A DNA stretch of 64,000 nucleotides from Anaerosacchariphilus hominis (lineage in GTDB: Bacteria > Bacillota > Clostridia > Lachnospirales > Lachnospiraceae), in NCBI RefSeq assembly GCF_014290175.1, contig NZ_JACOOR010000005.1:186001-250000 (forward strand), in the 5' to 3' direction. A program made the translations under genes and the position numbers. This document shows positions 25,039-33,097 of this stretch, in pieces (position 1 is the first letter of the stretch; every line of letters starts with the position of its first letter). The notes below the pieces were generated by a model. The model was not told where the DNA came from and ran no database searches. It saw only the letters and a program-made list of their open reading frames with translations.

Positions 25039-25866
25039 TTAGTTTCCAAGGTACTTATCGAGAATCTCATCATAAGTTCCGTTGTCTTTGATCTCTTTCA
25101 GACCGGCGTTAAACATATCCAGGAACTCCTGATTCTTCTCATTCATAATAGCCAGACCATAGGGAGCTACATCGCTTGCTGTGCTCTCTGCAATAACCAG
25201 ATCCAGGTTACCGCTCTTGATGGAGTCTGCCATGATCGGCTTATCCTCTACGCAGGCATCTGCCTGTCCCAGAACAACTGCCTGATACATGGTCGGGGAA
25301 TCCTCATAAGTATCTACCTTAAAGCCGTACTCATCCTTCAGGCTCTCTGCATACTGTGCGCCTGCTGTCGCATTCTTAACTGCAACAGTCTTGCCCTTCA
25401 GATCCTCCAGAGTCTCGATTCCGCTTCCGGTCTTGGTCGCAAATACCTGATAGGAATCATAGTAGGAGTCAGAGAAAATCCATCCGTTAGCCTTACGCTC
25501 ATCGGTGATGCTTGCGCCTGCCAGCAGTGCGTCTGCCTGTCCGGCCTGAACAGCTGTTACAGCGGCATCCCAGCCAAGGCTCTGAATATCGATCTTGAAT
25601 CCCTGATCTGCTGCAACTGCCTTGATAATATCCACATCGATACCTACGAAATCACCGTTCTCATCGGTGTACTCGAAGGGACGGAATACGGTATCCATAG
25701 CAATCACCCATGTCTTATCGGATGCTGTGGTATCCGCGGTGTCTGCTGTATCCTCAGTCTTAGTCTCTGTCTCGGCTGCTGTGTCAGCTCCCTTGTCAGA
25801 GGATCCGCATGCCGCAAGTCCCAGTGTCATACTTGCTACTAATGCCAGTGCCAGTAACTTCTTCAT
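25039..25866 (-). CDS. Polar amino acid ABC transporter substrate-binding lipoprotein
   Basis: This 275-residue lipoprotein has lipobox LAACGS (Cys18) and a Thr/Asp/Glu-rich linker (about 24-48). A solute-binding family 3 domain follows, with FRPFEYTDENGDFVGIDVD (about 60-78) and the LLAGASITDERKANGWIFS ligand-binding region. The start at 25866 is chosen because AGGAG precedes it. Glutamine, histidine or another polar amino acid is the likely ligand. It is first in the operon, with a consensus promoter at 25961-25989. Confidence 0.92.
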   Translation of the reverse strand: MKKLLALALVASMTLGLAACGSSDKGADTAAETETKTEDTADTADTTASDKTWVIAMDTVFRPFEYTDENGDFVGIDVDIIKAVAADQGFKIDIQSLGWDAAVTAVQAGQADALLAGASITDERKANGWIFSDSYYDSYQVFATKTGSGIETLEDLKGKTVAVKNATAGAQYAESLKDEYGFKVDTYEDSPTMYQAVVLGQADACVEDKPIMADSIKSGNLDLVIAESTASDVAPYGLAIMNEKNQEFLDMFNAGLKEIKDNGTYDEILDKYLGN

Positions 25867-25885
25867 AATATTACACTCCTTTTCT

Positions 25886-25946
25886 CCGGTCTGTAAACCG
25901 GTCCTATTTAACATAAGGGCGATGTATTTTTCTATACACCGCCCTT
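25886..25946 (-). promoter_or_regulatory. Two-hairpin mRNA leader of the amino acid ABC operon
   Basis: The leader folds into a long hairpin (AAGGGCG...CGCCCTT, 25915-25946) and a short one (CCGGT/ACCGG, 25886-25901) that ends just before the AAAAGGAG ribosome binding site. No T-run follows either. I do not recognise a known riboswitch; a translational element is possible. Confidence 0.4.
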
Positions 25947-25960
25947 GATGCCACTTCATA

Positions 25961-25989
25961 AGTATAATTTTTTCTTTTATTGTTGTCAA
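25961..25989 (-). promoter_or_regulatory. Promoter of the amino acid ABC operon
   Basis: Full-consensus TTGACA (25984-25989) and TATACT (25961-25966) with a 17-base spacer on the minus strand. Confidence 0.9.
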
Positions 25990-26025
25990 GCAAAAAAGTT
26001 TTTGTCTTCCCGAAATTCTGTCTTT

Positions 26026-26616
26026 TTAAATGAGCTTTGCCGCATCCAGGACCATCTCCACAGCCTTGTCAATCCCCAGTTTCTCTGTATTGATGGTTAA
26101 ATCGTAGTTCCGGGCATCCCCATAGATCTGCTTCGTATAATACTCGCAGCTCTTCTTCCGGGAGCGCTCCGCGTCCCGCACATCCTTCTCCACCTGGGAA
26201 ATCGGTACGCCCGGCATCATGGCGGACATACGGTTGACTCTCCAGTGGAAGCCGGCATGGGCAAATACGTGGAGACAGTGATCGAATTCCCTTAAGATGT
26301 ACTCGCTGTTCCGGCCTACAATCACACAGTTCTCATGGTTCGCCATCTTCCGAATGGCGTCCCTCTGGGCCTGCCAGAGTTCTTCGTCCAGGGGTTTATT
26401 GTAGAAATCAAACAGACTCTGGGCAAAGCCAAAGCTTTTCGGCACTCTCTCATCCCATTTCCGCACCAGCTCCGGATCCAGCTTTGAATTGGCCAGGGCT
26501 GTTCTCAGAATGATATCCTTATCGTAAAACTCAATCCCCAGCTCCTTCGCCACTCTCCGGCCGATTTCACCGCCGCCTGCACCGAATTCACGGGCTATGG
26601 TAATAACCTTTTTCAT
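26026..26616 (-). CDS. Cytidylate kinase-like family protein
   Basis: This 196-residue protein is of the cytidylate-kinase-like family found in Clostridia. It starts VITIAREFGAGGGEIGRRVA (a P-loop-like segment in place of the canonical GxxGxGKS) and has the VGRNSEYILRE motif near residue 94. I set the start at 26616, where GGAGG precedes the ATG, rather than an upstream frame that runs into the repeat. Its role is unknown; a nucleotide-binding or regulatory function is as likely as a CMP kinase. Confidence 0.8.
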   Translation of the reverse strand: MKKVITIAREFGAGGGEIGRRVAKELGIEFYDKDIILRTALANSKLDPELVRKWDERVPKSFGFAQSLFDFYNKPLDEELWQAQRDAIRKMANHENCVIVGRNSEYILREFDHCLHVFAHAGFHWRVNRMSAMMPGVPISQVEKDVRDAERSRKKSCEYYTKQIYGDARNYDLTINTEKLGIDKAVEMVLDAAKLI

Positions 26617-26713
26617 GAAAAATTCCTCCATTTCCTGCCGCCGATTTCGCCGACAGATTCTATTTAGATTATAACGGACATTGACGGTCAGGGCAACCCC
26701 TTTCTCACAGAAT

Positions 26714-26849
26714 GAATGTGCCATTGGCACATTCCTGCGCCGAGGCGCGGTTGCCTTGGCAACCATCTACCATTACGCCGAGTGCGCATTTTTGCAAGCT
26801 TTGCTTGCTTTTGTGGAATAGGGAATTCTATCGGAATTCCCTATTCCAC
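26714..26849. repeat. Multi-hairpin intergenic repeat, full copy C
   Basis: This 136-base element has the same hairpin series as 18811-18950: GAATGTGCC/GGCACATTC, GCGCCGAGGCGC, GGTTGCC/GGCAACC, GCAAGC/GCTTGC, GGAATAGGGAATTC/GAATTCCCTATTCC. Its right edge abuts the terminator at 26849-26888. Compensating changes keep the hairpins paired (for example the terminal arm is perfectly paired here but not in copy B). Confidence 0.88.
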
Positions 26850-26888
26850 AAAAGGAGCAGCCCCGGTTTCCCGGAGATGCTCCTTTTT
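26849..26888 (-). terminator. Terminator of the acs operon
   Basis: AAAAGGAGCA...TGCTCCTTTT stem with an inner CCGG/CCGG pair, about 30 bases after the acsE stop. T-run on both strands. Confidence 0.88.
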
Positions 26889-26915
26889 AAGCTCTTATTC
26901 GACTTCGAATCCGAA

Positions 26916-27704
26916 TTAAACCTCAAGATAAGAATCTGCGTACAGATTGTTGTTCTTGATGATATCGCAGGACTTGATGGTCTCCATCAGTCTCAGGTCG
27001 TTCGGGTTTACGATAGCGGAGGTCAGACCGTTCATCATAGCCATAGCTACCATAGCGGAGTCCATGATCGGACGGATGTGCTTCGGCATACCGTTGGAGT
27101 TATTGGACAGACCGCCGGTGGACTTCATGCCCATGTCGGAGATCATCTTGATAAACTCCAGAACCTGCATCTGCTTGTCCTGCATTCCCTTGATAACCAG
27201 GAATAACGGGTCAAACCACATATCCTCAGCAACGTCCATACCATGCTCCATGCCTCTCTCCATCAGAGTCTGCATGTACATCATACGCTCGTCGTTGTCC
27301 TTAGCGATTCCCTCGCCGTTGCACAGAGCGATAACGATAGCGTCGTTAGCTGCTGCCAGGTCAACGTACTCCAGTCTTCCAGAAGCGTCAGCGGAGTTAA
27401 CGATGGGCTTTCCTTTTGTACGGTTGTATACAGAGATACCAGCCTCGATAGCTGCTACGTTGGAAGTATCCAGTGCCAGCGGAACGTTGTCGAAGTTGCC
27501 CTGAAGCAGCTCAACGGCCCACTTCATCAGCTCCGGTCCGTCATTCTCAGCCGGTCCGATATTAACGTCCAGGTATGTAGCGCCTGCGTCCAGCTGCTGC
27601 TTTGCTCTCTTCAGGATCGGCTCCGGATCTCTCTCGGAAAATGCCTTATTTACAGCCGGTGCTGTGGTGGAAAGTCTCTCACCGATGGTAACAAATTTTG
27701 CCAT
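26916..27704 (-). CDS. acsE: Methyl-THF:corrinoid Fe-S protein methyltransferase AcsE
   Basis: This 262-residue pterin-binding TIM barrel has motifs VTIGERLSTTAPAV (N-terminus), the DVNIGP strand near residue 48 and the STGGLSNNSNGMP region near 195-207. It moves the methyl group from methyl-THF to Co(I) of AcsCD, linking the two branches of the Wood-Ljungdahl pathway. It is the last gene of the acs operon, 29 bases after acsC. Confidence 0.95.
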   Translation of the reverse strand: MAKFVTIGERLSTTAPAVNKAFSERDPEPILKRAKQQLDAGATYLDVNIGPAENDGPELMKWAVELLQGNFDNVPLALDTSNVAAIEAGISVYNRTKGKPIVNSADASGRLEYVDLAAANDAIVIALCNGEGIAKDNDERMMYMQTLMERGMEHGMDVAEDMWFDPLFLVIKGMQDKQMQVLEFIKMISDMGMKSTGGLSNNSNGMPKHIRPIMDSAMVAMAMMNGLTSAIVNPNDLRLMETIKSCDIIKNNNLYADSYLEV

Positions 27705-27733
27705 AGTTTTGTTCTCCTTTTATTATAAAATAA

Positions 27734-29086
27734 TTAGATCTCGCCGTTAGCCTGCAGATCCTTCAGGAACTTCACAAGCTGTACTGCCTCGTTGGGGGCT
27801 ACGATAACTTCCCAGCCCGGCAGCTTCGCCTCGATATCGCCCTTCAGAACTGCTACCTTTCCGGGGATGATCAGCTTTCTGCACTTAACCTTCGGCTCTA
27901 CGTTCTCCTGGATGAACTTGGATACAGAGGTAGAAGAAAGCTTACCAGCTGCCCAAGCAGTCAGTACGGAAAGTCCGCCTGCGTCGTTGATGATCAGGTT
28001 GCAGGGAACGCCGGAACGCTCCAGCTCGCCGGATACTACGAAGTAGGTCAGAGCGAAGTCTACAGTGGTCAGACATACGGAATTCTCATCGCCGCCGTTC
28101 AGCGGGTAGATGCCCGGCTCAACCTTCATGGGCTTCTGCGGGTCGGTAAATACATTCTGGCGCAGACCATACAGCGGCAGAGCCTGTGCATAGTCCATGC
28201 CTTCCATAACGATGATGGAACCGTATTTTACAGTAAACAGTGAAACAAGAGCTGCCTGCATGGTCGGATCTCCGGCAGCCAGTGCTCCTACGTTAACGAT
28301 GGAGGGATAACCGAAGGTTCTGTTCTGATCCTTCAGAGCCGCGCGACGAATCTGTACGGTGGTAGCAAACGCGTCCTTAACAGAAGCAGTACCTACATTC
28401 AGTACCAGGTTCTTATTGCCCAGCTTCTCAAGAGCTGCTGTGGTATCATAGAGCTCGTTGATGTCTGCGCCGCGAACGCCCAGAACAACGCCTGCCTCAG
28501 TAGCGACAGCGCTCATAGCCTCGTAGTTGGAAGCGTCTGCGCCATCCAGAACCGGCTTTGCGTCCTTGCATACTGCCAGAGCTGCCTTAGCTGCCTCAAC
28601 ATCGGTACAGTCAAGTACCAGCGTCTTGCCGCAGTCAGCTGCCTTCTTAACCAGCTCCACATAAGCATCAACGCCCTTATCTGCACAGTAGGACAGATAC
28701 AGCATCTCAACGTGCATACGCTCGCCGATACGGTCGTAATCAACCTTCTTAGCTACCTCAAGCTTCGCGTCGATATCCTCGTCCGCGCTGCAGATGGATA
28801 CTGCGTATCTCGGCTTGCTTACAAAGGTCTTCTCATGACGGCAGAGAACGGTCTCGCCGCCCAGTGTGTACTCAGCCTCGCCGGTACCAACCTTGATGGT
28901 CTTCATGGGCGGAGCAGTTGCCTCTGACAGAGTAGCCAGCGCTTCTTCGGACATATGCGGACACTTGCTGAGTTCTACAGCGCCCTGAGCAACCTTCATA
29001 GCAAATGCCATACAGGTCGGGCTTCCGCACTCCTTACAGTTTGTCTTCGGTGTTAATTTAAAAATATCCAAGCCTTTTAATGCCAT
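27734..29086 (-). CDS. acsC: Corrinoid Fe-S protein large subunit AcsC
   Basis: This 450-residue protein has an N-terminal [4Fe-4S] motif Cys17-x2-Cys20-x4-Cys25-x16-Cys42 within LTPKTNCKECGSPTCMAFA, a TIM-barrel middle and a C-terminal corrinoid-binding domain (about 330-450). With AcsD it carries the methyl group on cobalt between AcsE and AcsB. It is followed by acsE and preceded by acsD with short gaps, all in one operon. Confidence 0.95.
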   Translation of the reverse strand: MALKGLDIFKLTPKTNCKECGSPTCMAFAMKVAQGAVELSKCPHMSEEALATLSEATAPPMKTIKVGTGEAEYTLGGETVLCRHEKTFVSKPRYAVSICSADEDIDAKLEVAKKVDYDRIGERMHVEMLYLSYCADKGVDAYVELVKKAADCGKTLVLDCTDVEAAKAALAVCKDAKPVLDGADASNYEAMSAVATEAGVVLGVRGADINELYDTTAALEKLGNKNLVLNVGTASVKDAFATTVQIRRAALKDQNRTFGYPSIVNVGALAAGDPTMQAALVSLFTVKYGSIIVMEGMDYAQALPLYGLRQNVFTDPQKPMKVEPGIYPLNGGDENSVCLTTVDFALTYFVVSGELERSGVPCNLIINDAGGLSVLTAWAAGKLSSTSVSKFIQENVEPKVKCRKLIIPGKVAVLKGDIEAKLPGWEVIVAPNEAVQLVKFLKDLQANGEI

Positions 29087-29110
29087 GGTAAATTTCTCCT
29101 CCTTCCTCGA

Positions 29111-30052
29111 TTAAACCAGTGCTTTAATTAATTTTGAAATCGTTGCAACCGAGGTCGGATGTTTCAAAATTACTGCATTGGAGCCGGATGCCAGTACTGC
29201 TGCGGCTGTCTCAACTTCCATATCAATTCCACGCTCTTCCTGGGATCCCCACTCCGGCATATCTGCTTCGGAAGCCATAGCCTCTTTTACATTCCATGCC
29301 TCGTCAGCTACCGGTGTCATAATCGGCATCTGAAGCTGTACATCACCCTGAGCCAGAGCTGCTGCCTTTACACGATCCATGGTAGATACTACGTACTCAA
29401 AACCGTATCCGGCTGCTGCGGAACCTACGTTCATGACAACGTTAGCCTGATCTACGCCCAGCTGTCCGATCAGCACGTTCAGCTGTTTTGCAAGGTTGAT
29501 ATCTACGGCAGACTCTGCTCCGACCTTCTGGCCGTAAGCAAGACCAGCTGCTGCTGCAACTGCCTTGTAGTTCTCTTCTCTTGCGGACAGGATCAGTACG
29601 TTCTTTCCCTGAAGCGCTTCTGCAACCTTGGAGAAAAGCTCTGCATCCTTCTCTACATTCTTACATCCCTCAATTACAAGAGGAGCTGTGATCGCGTCGC
29701 CAACCTCTTTCGCGATAGCTACGCAATCCTCAACGGAACGGTTCTCGCCATTCGGATCCGCTCCCTCAAAGCGGAGAACAACGAAATCTGCTCCAGGCAT
29801 TTCTTCGGCTTTCTTTGCAATCTCTGCAAAAGTTGTAGCACCTGCATAGTAGTCCTTGATTCCTGCAACTTCATTCTCCAGACCCATGTCTGTAATCAGA
29901 ACTCCAATCTTCGGTGCATTCTCGATCGGCGCGTCGAATGTATAAAACGGCAGTACATTCTCTCCGCCAAGCTTCACTGCCTTATCTCCGGTTCCGATTT
30001 CTACGGTACGGATAGCAGCGTTGAATTTTCCTGATTTTCCAGTAAACGGCAT
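29111..30052 (-). CDS. acsD: Corrinoid Fe-S protein small subunit AcsD
   Basis: This 313-residue TIM-barrel protein has the family N-terminus (FTGKSGKFNAAIRTVEIGTG) and the NVGSAAAGYGFEYV loop near residue 205, with no Fe-S motif of its own. It forms the heterodimer with AcsC that binds the corrinoid. It lies between acsB and acsC in the operon, in the usual acs context. Confidence 0.95.
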   Translation of the reverse strand: MPFTGKSGKFNAAIRTVEIGTGDKAVKLGGENVLPFYTFDAPIENAPKIGVLITDMGLENEVAGIKDYYAGATTFAEIAKKAEEMPGADFVVLRFEGADPNGENRSVEDCVAIAKEVGDAITAPLVIEGCKNVEKDAELFSKVAEALQGKNVLILSAREENYKAVAAAAGLAYGQKVGAESAVDINLAKQLNVLIGQLGVDQANVVMNVGSAAAGYGFEYVVSTMDRVKAAALAQGDVQLQMPIMTPVADEAWNVKEAMASEADMPEWGSQEERGIDMEVETAAAVLASGSNAVILKHPTSVATISKLIKALV

Positions 30053-30138
30053 TTCTTAGTTACCTCCTTGTCCTTTACGTGGTTTTAACGCATAGGGGCA
30101 TAGCCCCTATGCGTAAACCAATTATCTTACATATTATA

Positions 30139-32268
30139 CTACATCATCGGGTCCATGCCAAGTGCCGGATGTCCTTTTTCTGTAAGGAATGCCAGCAATG
30201 TTTCCGGATCCTCTGCGATAGTCTCGTCACCGATCATATCGGTAAAGTTGTCAATTCCGTAGAGCTCTTTTGCTGTCTCATTGAGACGCTCTGCTACGGA
30301 CTCCTTCAGCTCCTTGGGCATCCATACGATACGCTCGATTCCGCCCTCAGCCTTCATAAACTTCTTGGAAGAGATGAAGTGCTTTCCATGTCCCATGAAT
30401 CCAGGTGTCTGAACTCCACCACCGGTCATACTTGCCAGCTCGGAGAAGGTCATTCCCAGCGGAGTCATACCTGCGTACTCACGGTTGGTGATAACAACAC
30501 CGTTGGAGAACGGCTCGATACCACAGATACACTCGAAGCATCCGCAGGAGGTCATCGGCTTCTCCATGATGGAGTACAGGGAAACCTCTTCCAGAGCACC
30601 CTGGGAGTAAAGCTTAACCGCCTCATTGACATCCTCATACTCACCGATTCTCTCATCGATGGGCTTCTCTTTGGTGATAACCTGGCAGGGTCCCTGGGGA
30701 TCCAGCTCGTTGGTAGCCTTTGCGTCCAGCCATGAAACGGCACCGCACAGACCCAGACGCTCCGGAGTAACCACGCATACGTGGGACGGGGAGAATGCCT
30801 GACACATGATACAGCTGTAGTATACGTCTACAGACTCGTCAGTCAGAGTAGCCAGACGGTCGTCACGCTTGTCAAACAGCGGGATAGCAGTCTCATGACG
30901 CATCTTGGTACACAGCTCCGGATCGGTGATAACCTTAACCTGACACTTATCTACAACTGCGTCAAACTCATTCTTAATTCTTGCGTACAGAACCTCACCG
31001 ATGTGCTTTGCACGGAAGCCTGCGTCAAAAGCGTTCTTGCTTACACGGATACGGATCATATCACGCTGACCGGTATGCATAACACCCTCGATGCAGTTCA
31101 GGTAGTTATGGAACTTACGCTCGAATACCGGCTCAAAGTCAGCCTGCATGCTCTTGCCGGCAACCTCTACAACGTAGCCGATGCTGTGCTTGCTGCCTAC
31201 CTCGAACTCGTCGAAGTCCGGTCCGATTACTTCGATCTTGTGGTCCTCAACCTCAGACGCATCCTTTGCCTCAACCAGCTCGAAGCAGTCCACACGGGAA
31301 CCGTCGAACTCTACCTGCATATCGCCGCGGCGGATAATCTCGCCCTCGAATGCGGATGCGAAGGAAACCGGGATATCGATCTTAGTAACCTTAATCTTAA
31401 TATCTCTTGCCTCAATAGAAGTAGCGTTGAACTTGGATACGTCCTCCTGAACGATCAGGCTCTTCGGTACACGGAAGATGTTCTCGGTCTCGTTGGTAAC
31501 TACCGGGAAACCAAGAGCGATTGCGCCTGCACCGCAAGCTACGATAACATCATCCAGCGGCTTGAACGCATTTACGAACGCCGGTACACGGTCCATGGTG
31601 TACTTCATCAGCGCGCCTGCGTCGCCCGGTGTTACGTTACCGAAGATCAGAGCCGCACGAAGCGCTACAGATACAACGTGGATTACTGCGGTTACGTCCT
31701 TGCCAAGCGGTACGATACGTACGGCGTTGCCCATGTTCAGGCCTGCCTCTACGCACTGATCGATAACGCCGCCTACCAAAGTAACCAGACAGCCCTGTGC
31801 CTGATAGCTCTTAACCAGCTCTACTGCTTCTTCTGTAGAAGGAGCGCTTCCCAGGATAACGGCTACGCCCGGGATATCGCCGGTTACAAGGGGTACACCC
31901 AGCTCACGGATGATAGCGTCTGCCAGATGTCCGTAGCAGGGCTCCTCGTACGGCTTTGCGCCGTTCATGTACTTCAGTACCTCGATGAACTCTGCGCACA
32001 GAGCTGTTGCAACACCGCTCATGAATGCGTCGTTCAGTCTCTTCTCTCTGGTCATCAGAGTTTTTACAACTCCCAGAGCTGCCTTCAGTTCTTTCAGGTT
32101 GGTAACCTTGCTTCCTGTTACGGCATAGTAGCAGGGAAGGCTGTATGCAGTGTCCGGGAAGGATACTGCCGCATCTTCTCCGTACTGTGCGATTGCGCCG
32201 TCGATAGCAGCCTCGGTCAGTCCGTAAACTGCGTCGTTGCCGCCGAATACTCTATCAAATAATGTCAC
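30139..32268 (-). CDS. acsB: Acetyl-CoA synthase, operon copy
   Basis: This 709-residue full-length ACS has complete A-cluster ligands: Cys-x2-Cys-x8-Cys-x9-Cys in YSCIMCQAFSPSHVCVV...GLCG and the CGC nickel site in MTSCGCFECI. It lies between cooC and acsD, and with the upstream cooS it would form the CODH/ACS complex. Substitutions relative to the solitary copy at 21150 are spread through the N-terminal CODH-contact domain, while the C-terminal active-site region is more alike. This is probably the main acetogenic enzyme. Confidence 0.96.
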   Translation of the reverse strand: MTLFDRVFGGNDAVYGLTEAAIDGAIAQYGEDAAVSFPDTAYSLPCYYAVTGSKVTNLKELKAALGVVKTLMTREKRLNDAFMSGVATALCAEFIEVLKYMNGAKPYEEPCYGHLADAIIRELGVPLVTGDIPGVAVILGSAPSTEEAVELVKSYQAQGCLVTLVGGVIDQCVEAGLNMGNAVRIVPLGKDVTAVIHVVSVALRAALIFGNVTPGDAGALMKYTMDRVPAFVNAFKPLDDVIVACGAGAIALGFPVVTNETENIFRVPKSLIVQEDVSKFNATSIEARDIKIKVTKIDIPVSFASAFEGEIIRRGDMQVEFDGSRVDCFELVEAKDASEVEDHKIEVIGPDFDEFEVGSKHSIGYVVEVAGKSMQADFEPVFERKFHNYLNCIEGVMHTGQRDMIRIRVSKNAFDAGFRAKHIGEVLYARIKNEFDAVVDKCQVKVITDPELCTKMRHETAIPLFDKRDDRLATLTDESVDVYYSCIMCQAFSPSHVCVVTPERLGLCGAVSWLDAKATNELDPQGPCQVITKEKPIDERIGEYEDVNEAVKLYSQGALEEVSLYSIMEKPMTSCGCFECICGIEPFSNGVVITNREYAGMTPLGMTFSELASMTGGGVQTPGFMGHGKHFISSKKFMKAEGGIERIVWMPKELKESVAERLNETAKELYGIDNFTDMIGDETIAEDPETLLAFLTEKGHPALGMDPMM

Positions 32269-32287
32269 GGTATTTTACCTCCAAATT

Positions 32288-33055
32288 TTAATTCGATTGA
32301 TCGAGGATTTCCTTAATCTTCCGGATCTCCTCCTTTGCGGACTCGCTTACATCGTAGGGGGATTTGCCCTGCCGGTCCGCATCTATCACTTCCGGGTTGT
32401 AATGAATAAATCCAAGTAAATCCTCTGCCGGGATCTTCGAGCGGATGAACTCCTCATCCTCTGTTCCGCGGACTTTGTTGGCTACTACACGAACGGTCTG
32501 AATTCCCAGGTCATGGGCCAGCCGTTTTACATTCTTATAGGTCTGAATGCTTCTCGCTCCGGGTTCGATGACTACCACAAACTGCTCCATACCTTCGCAG
32601 GTACCTCGGCCCAGGTGCTCCAGGCCTGCTTCCATGTCCATGATAACCACGTCCTTGCTCCGAAGACTTAAGTAGCTTAAGATCCGCTTCAGCATCACAT
32701 GCTCGGGGCAGACACAGCCGCCCCCTCCGGTCTCTACAGTGCCCAGTGTCAGGAGCTTGACTCCGTTGTAGGACTTGCTGTAGGTATCCGGGATATCATC
32801 CACCTTGGGATTCAGCGTGTACATGGCATTTCCGGGGCCTGCCCCTGTCCGTTCCTCGATAAGCTTTCTCATCTTGGAAATCGGAACAATCGAGTCCAGA
32901 ACCTCCTCCGGAAAACCGAGCGCCAGACCTAAATTCGCGTCCGGATCCACATCGGCTGCCAGAACTGTACATCCCTCCTCCGCATATAATCTTGCAAGGG
33001 TGGCTGCAAAGGTCGTCTTTCCGACTCCGCCCTTTCCGGTAATTGCAATTTTCAC
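32288..33055 (-). CDS. cooC: CooC-type nickel insertion ATPase (upstream of acsB)
   Basis: This 255-residue MinD/ParA-type ATPase has the deviant Walker A GKGGVGKTT (residues 7-15), DVDPDANLGLALG and the metal-binding Cys-Val-Cys motif in GGGGCVCPEH (about 112-121). CooC dimers bind Ni2+ or Zn2+ through this CxC and use ATP for nickel cluster maturation. It is 19 bases upstream of acsB, so maturation of ACS is a reasonable guess (AcsF-like), but CooS maturation is also possible. Confidence 0.92.
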   Translation of the reverse strand: MKIAITGKGGVGKTTFAATLARLYAEEGCTVLAADVDPDANLGLALGFPEEVLDSIVPISKMRKLIEERTGAGPGNAMYTLNPKVDDIPDTYSKSYNGVKLLTLGTVETGGGGCVCPEHVMLKRILSYLSLRSKDVVIMDMEAGLEHLGRGTCEGMEQFVVVIEPGARSIQTYKNVKRLAHDLGIQTVRVVANKVRGTEDEEFIRSKIPAEDLLGFIHYNPEVIDADRQGKSPYDVSESAKEEIRKIKEILDQSN

Positions 33056-33097
33056 GTTCTATTCCCTCCGGTTCTTTCTTTACTCTTTTTATCCGGA

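Noticed and set aside
30781..32262. A 493-codon open frame opposite the operon acsB, and a similar 412-codon one opposite the solitary copy (22014-23252)
   Set aside because: Both are antisense shadows. They arise because codon use in highly expressed acs genes avoids stop codons on the other strand. No start signals and no family resemblance.
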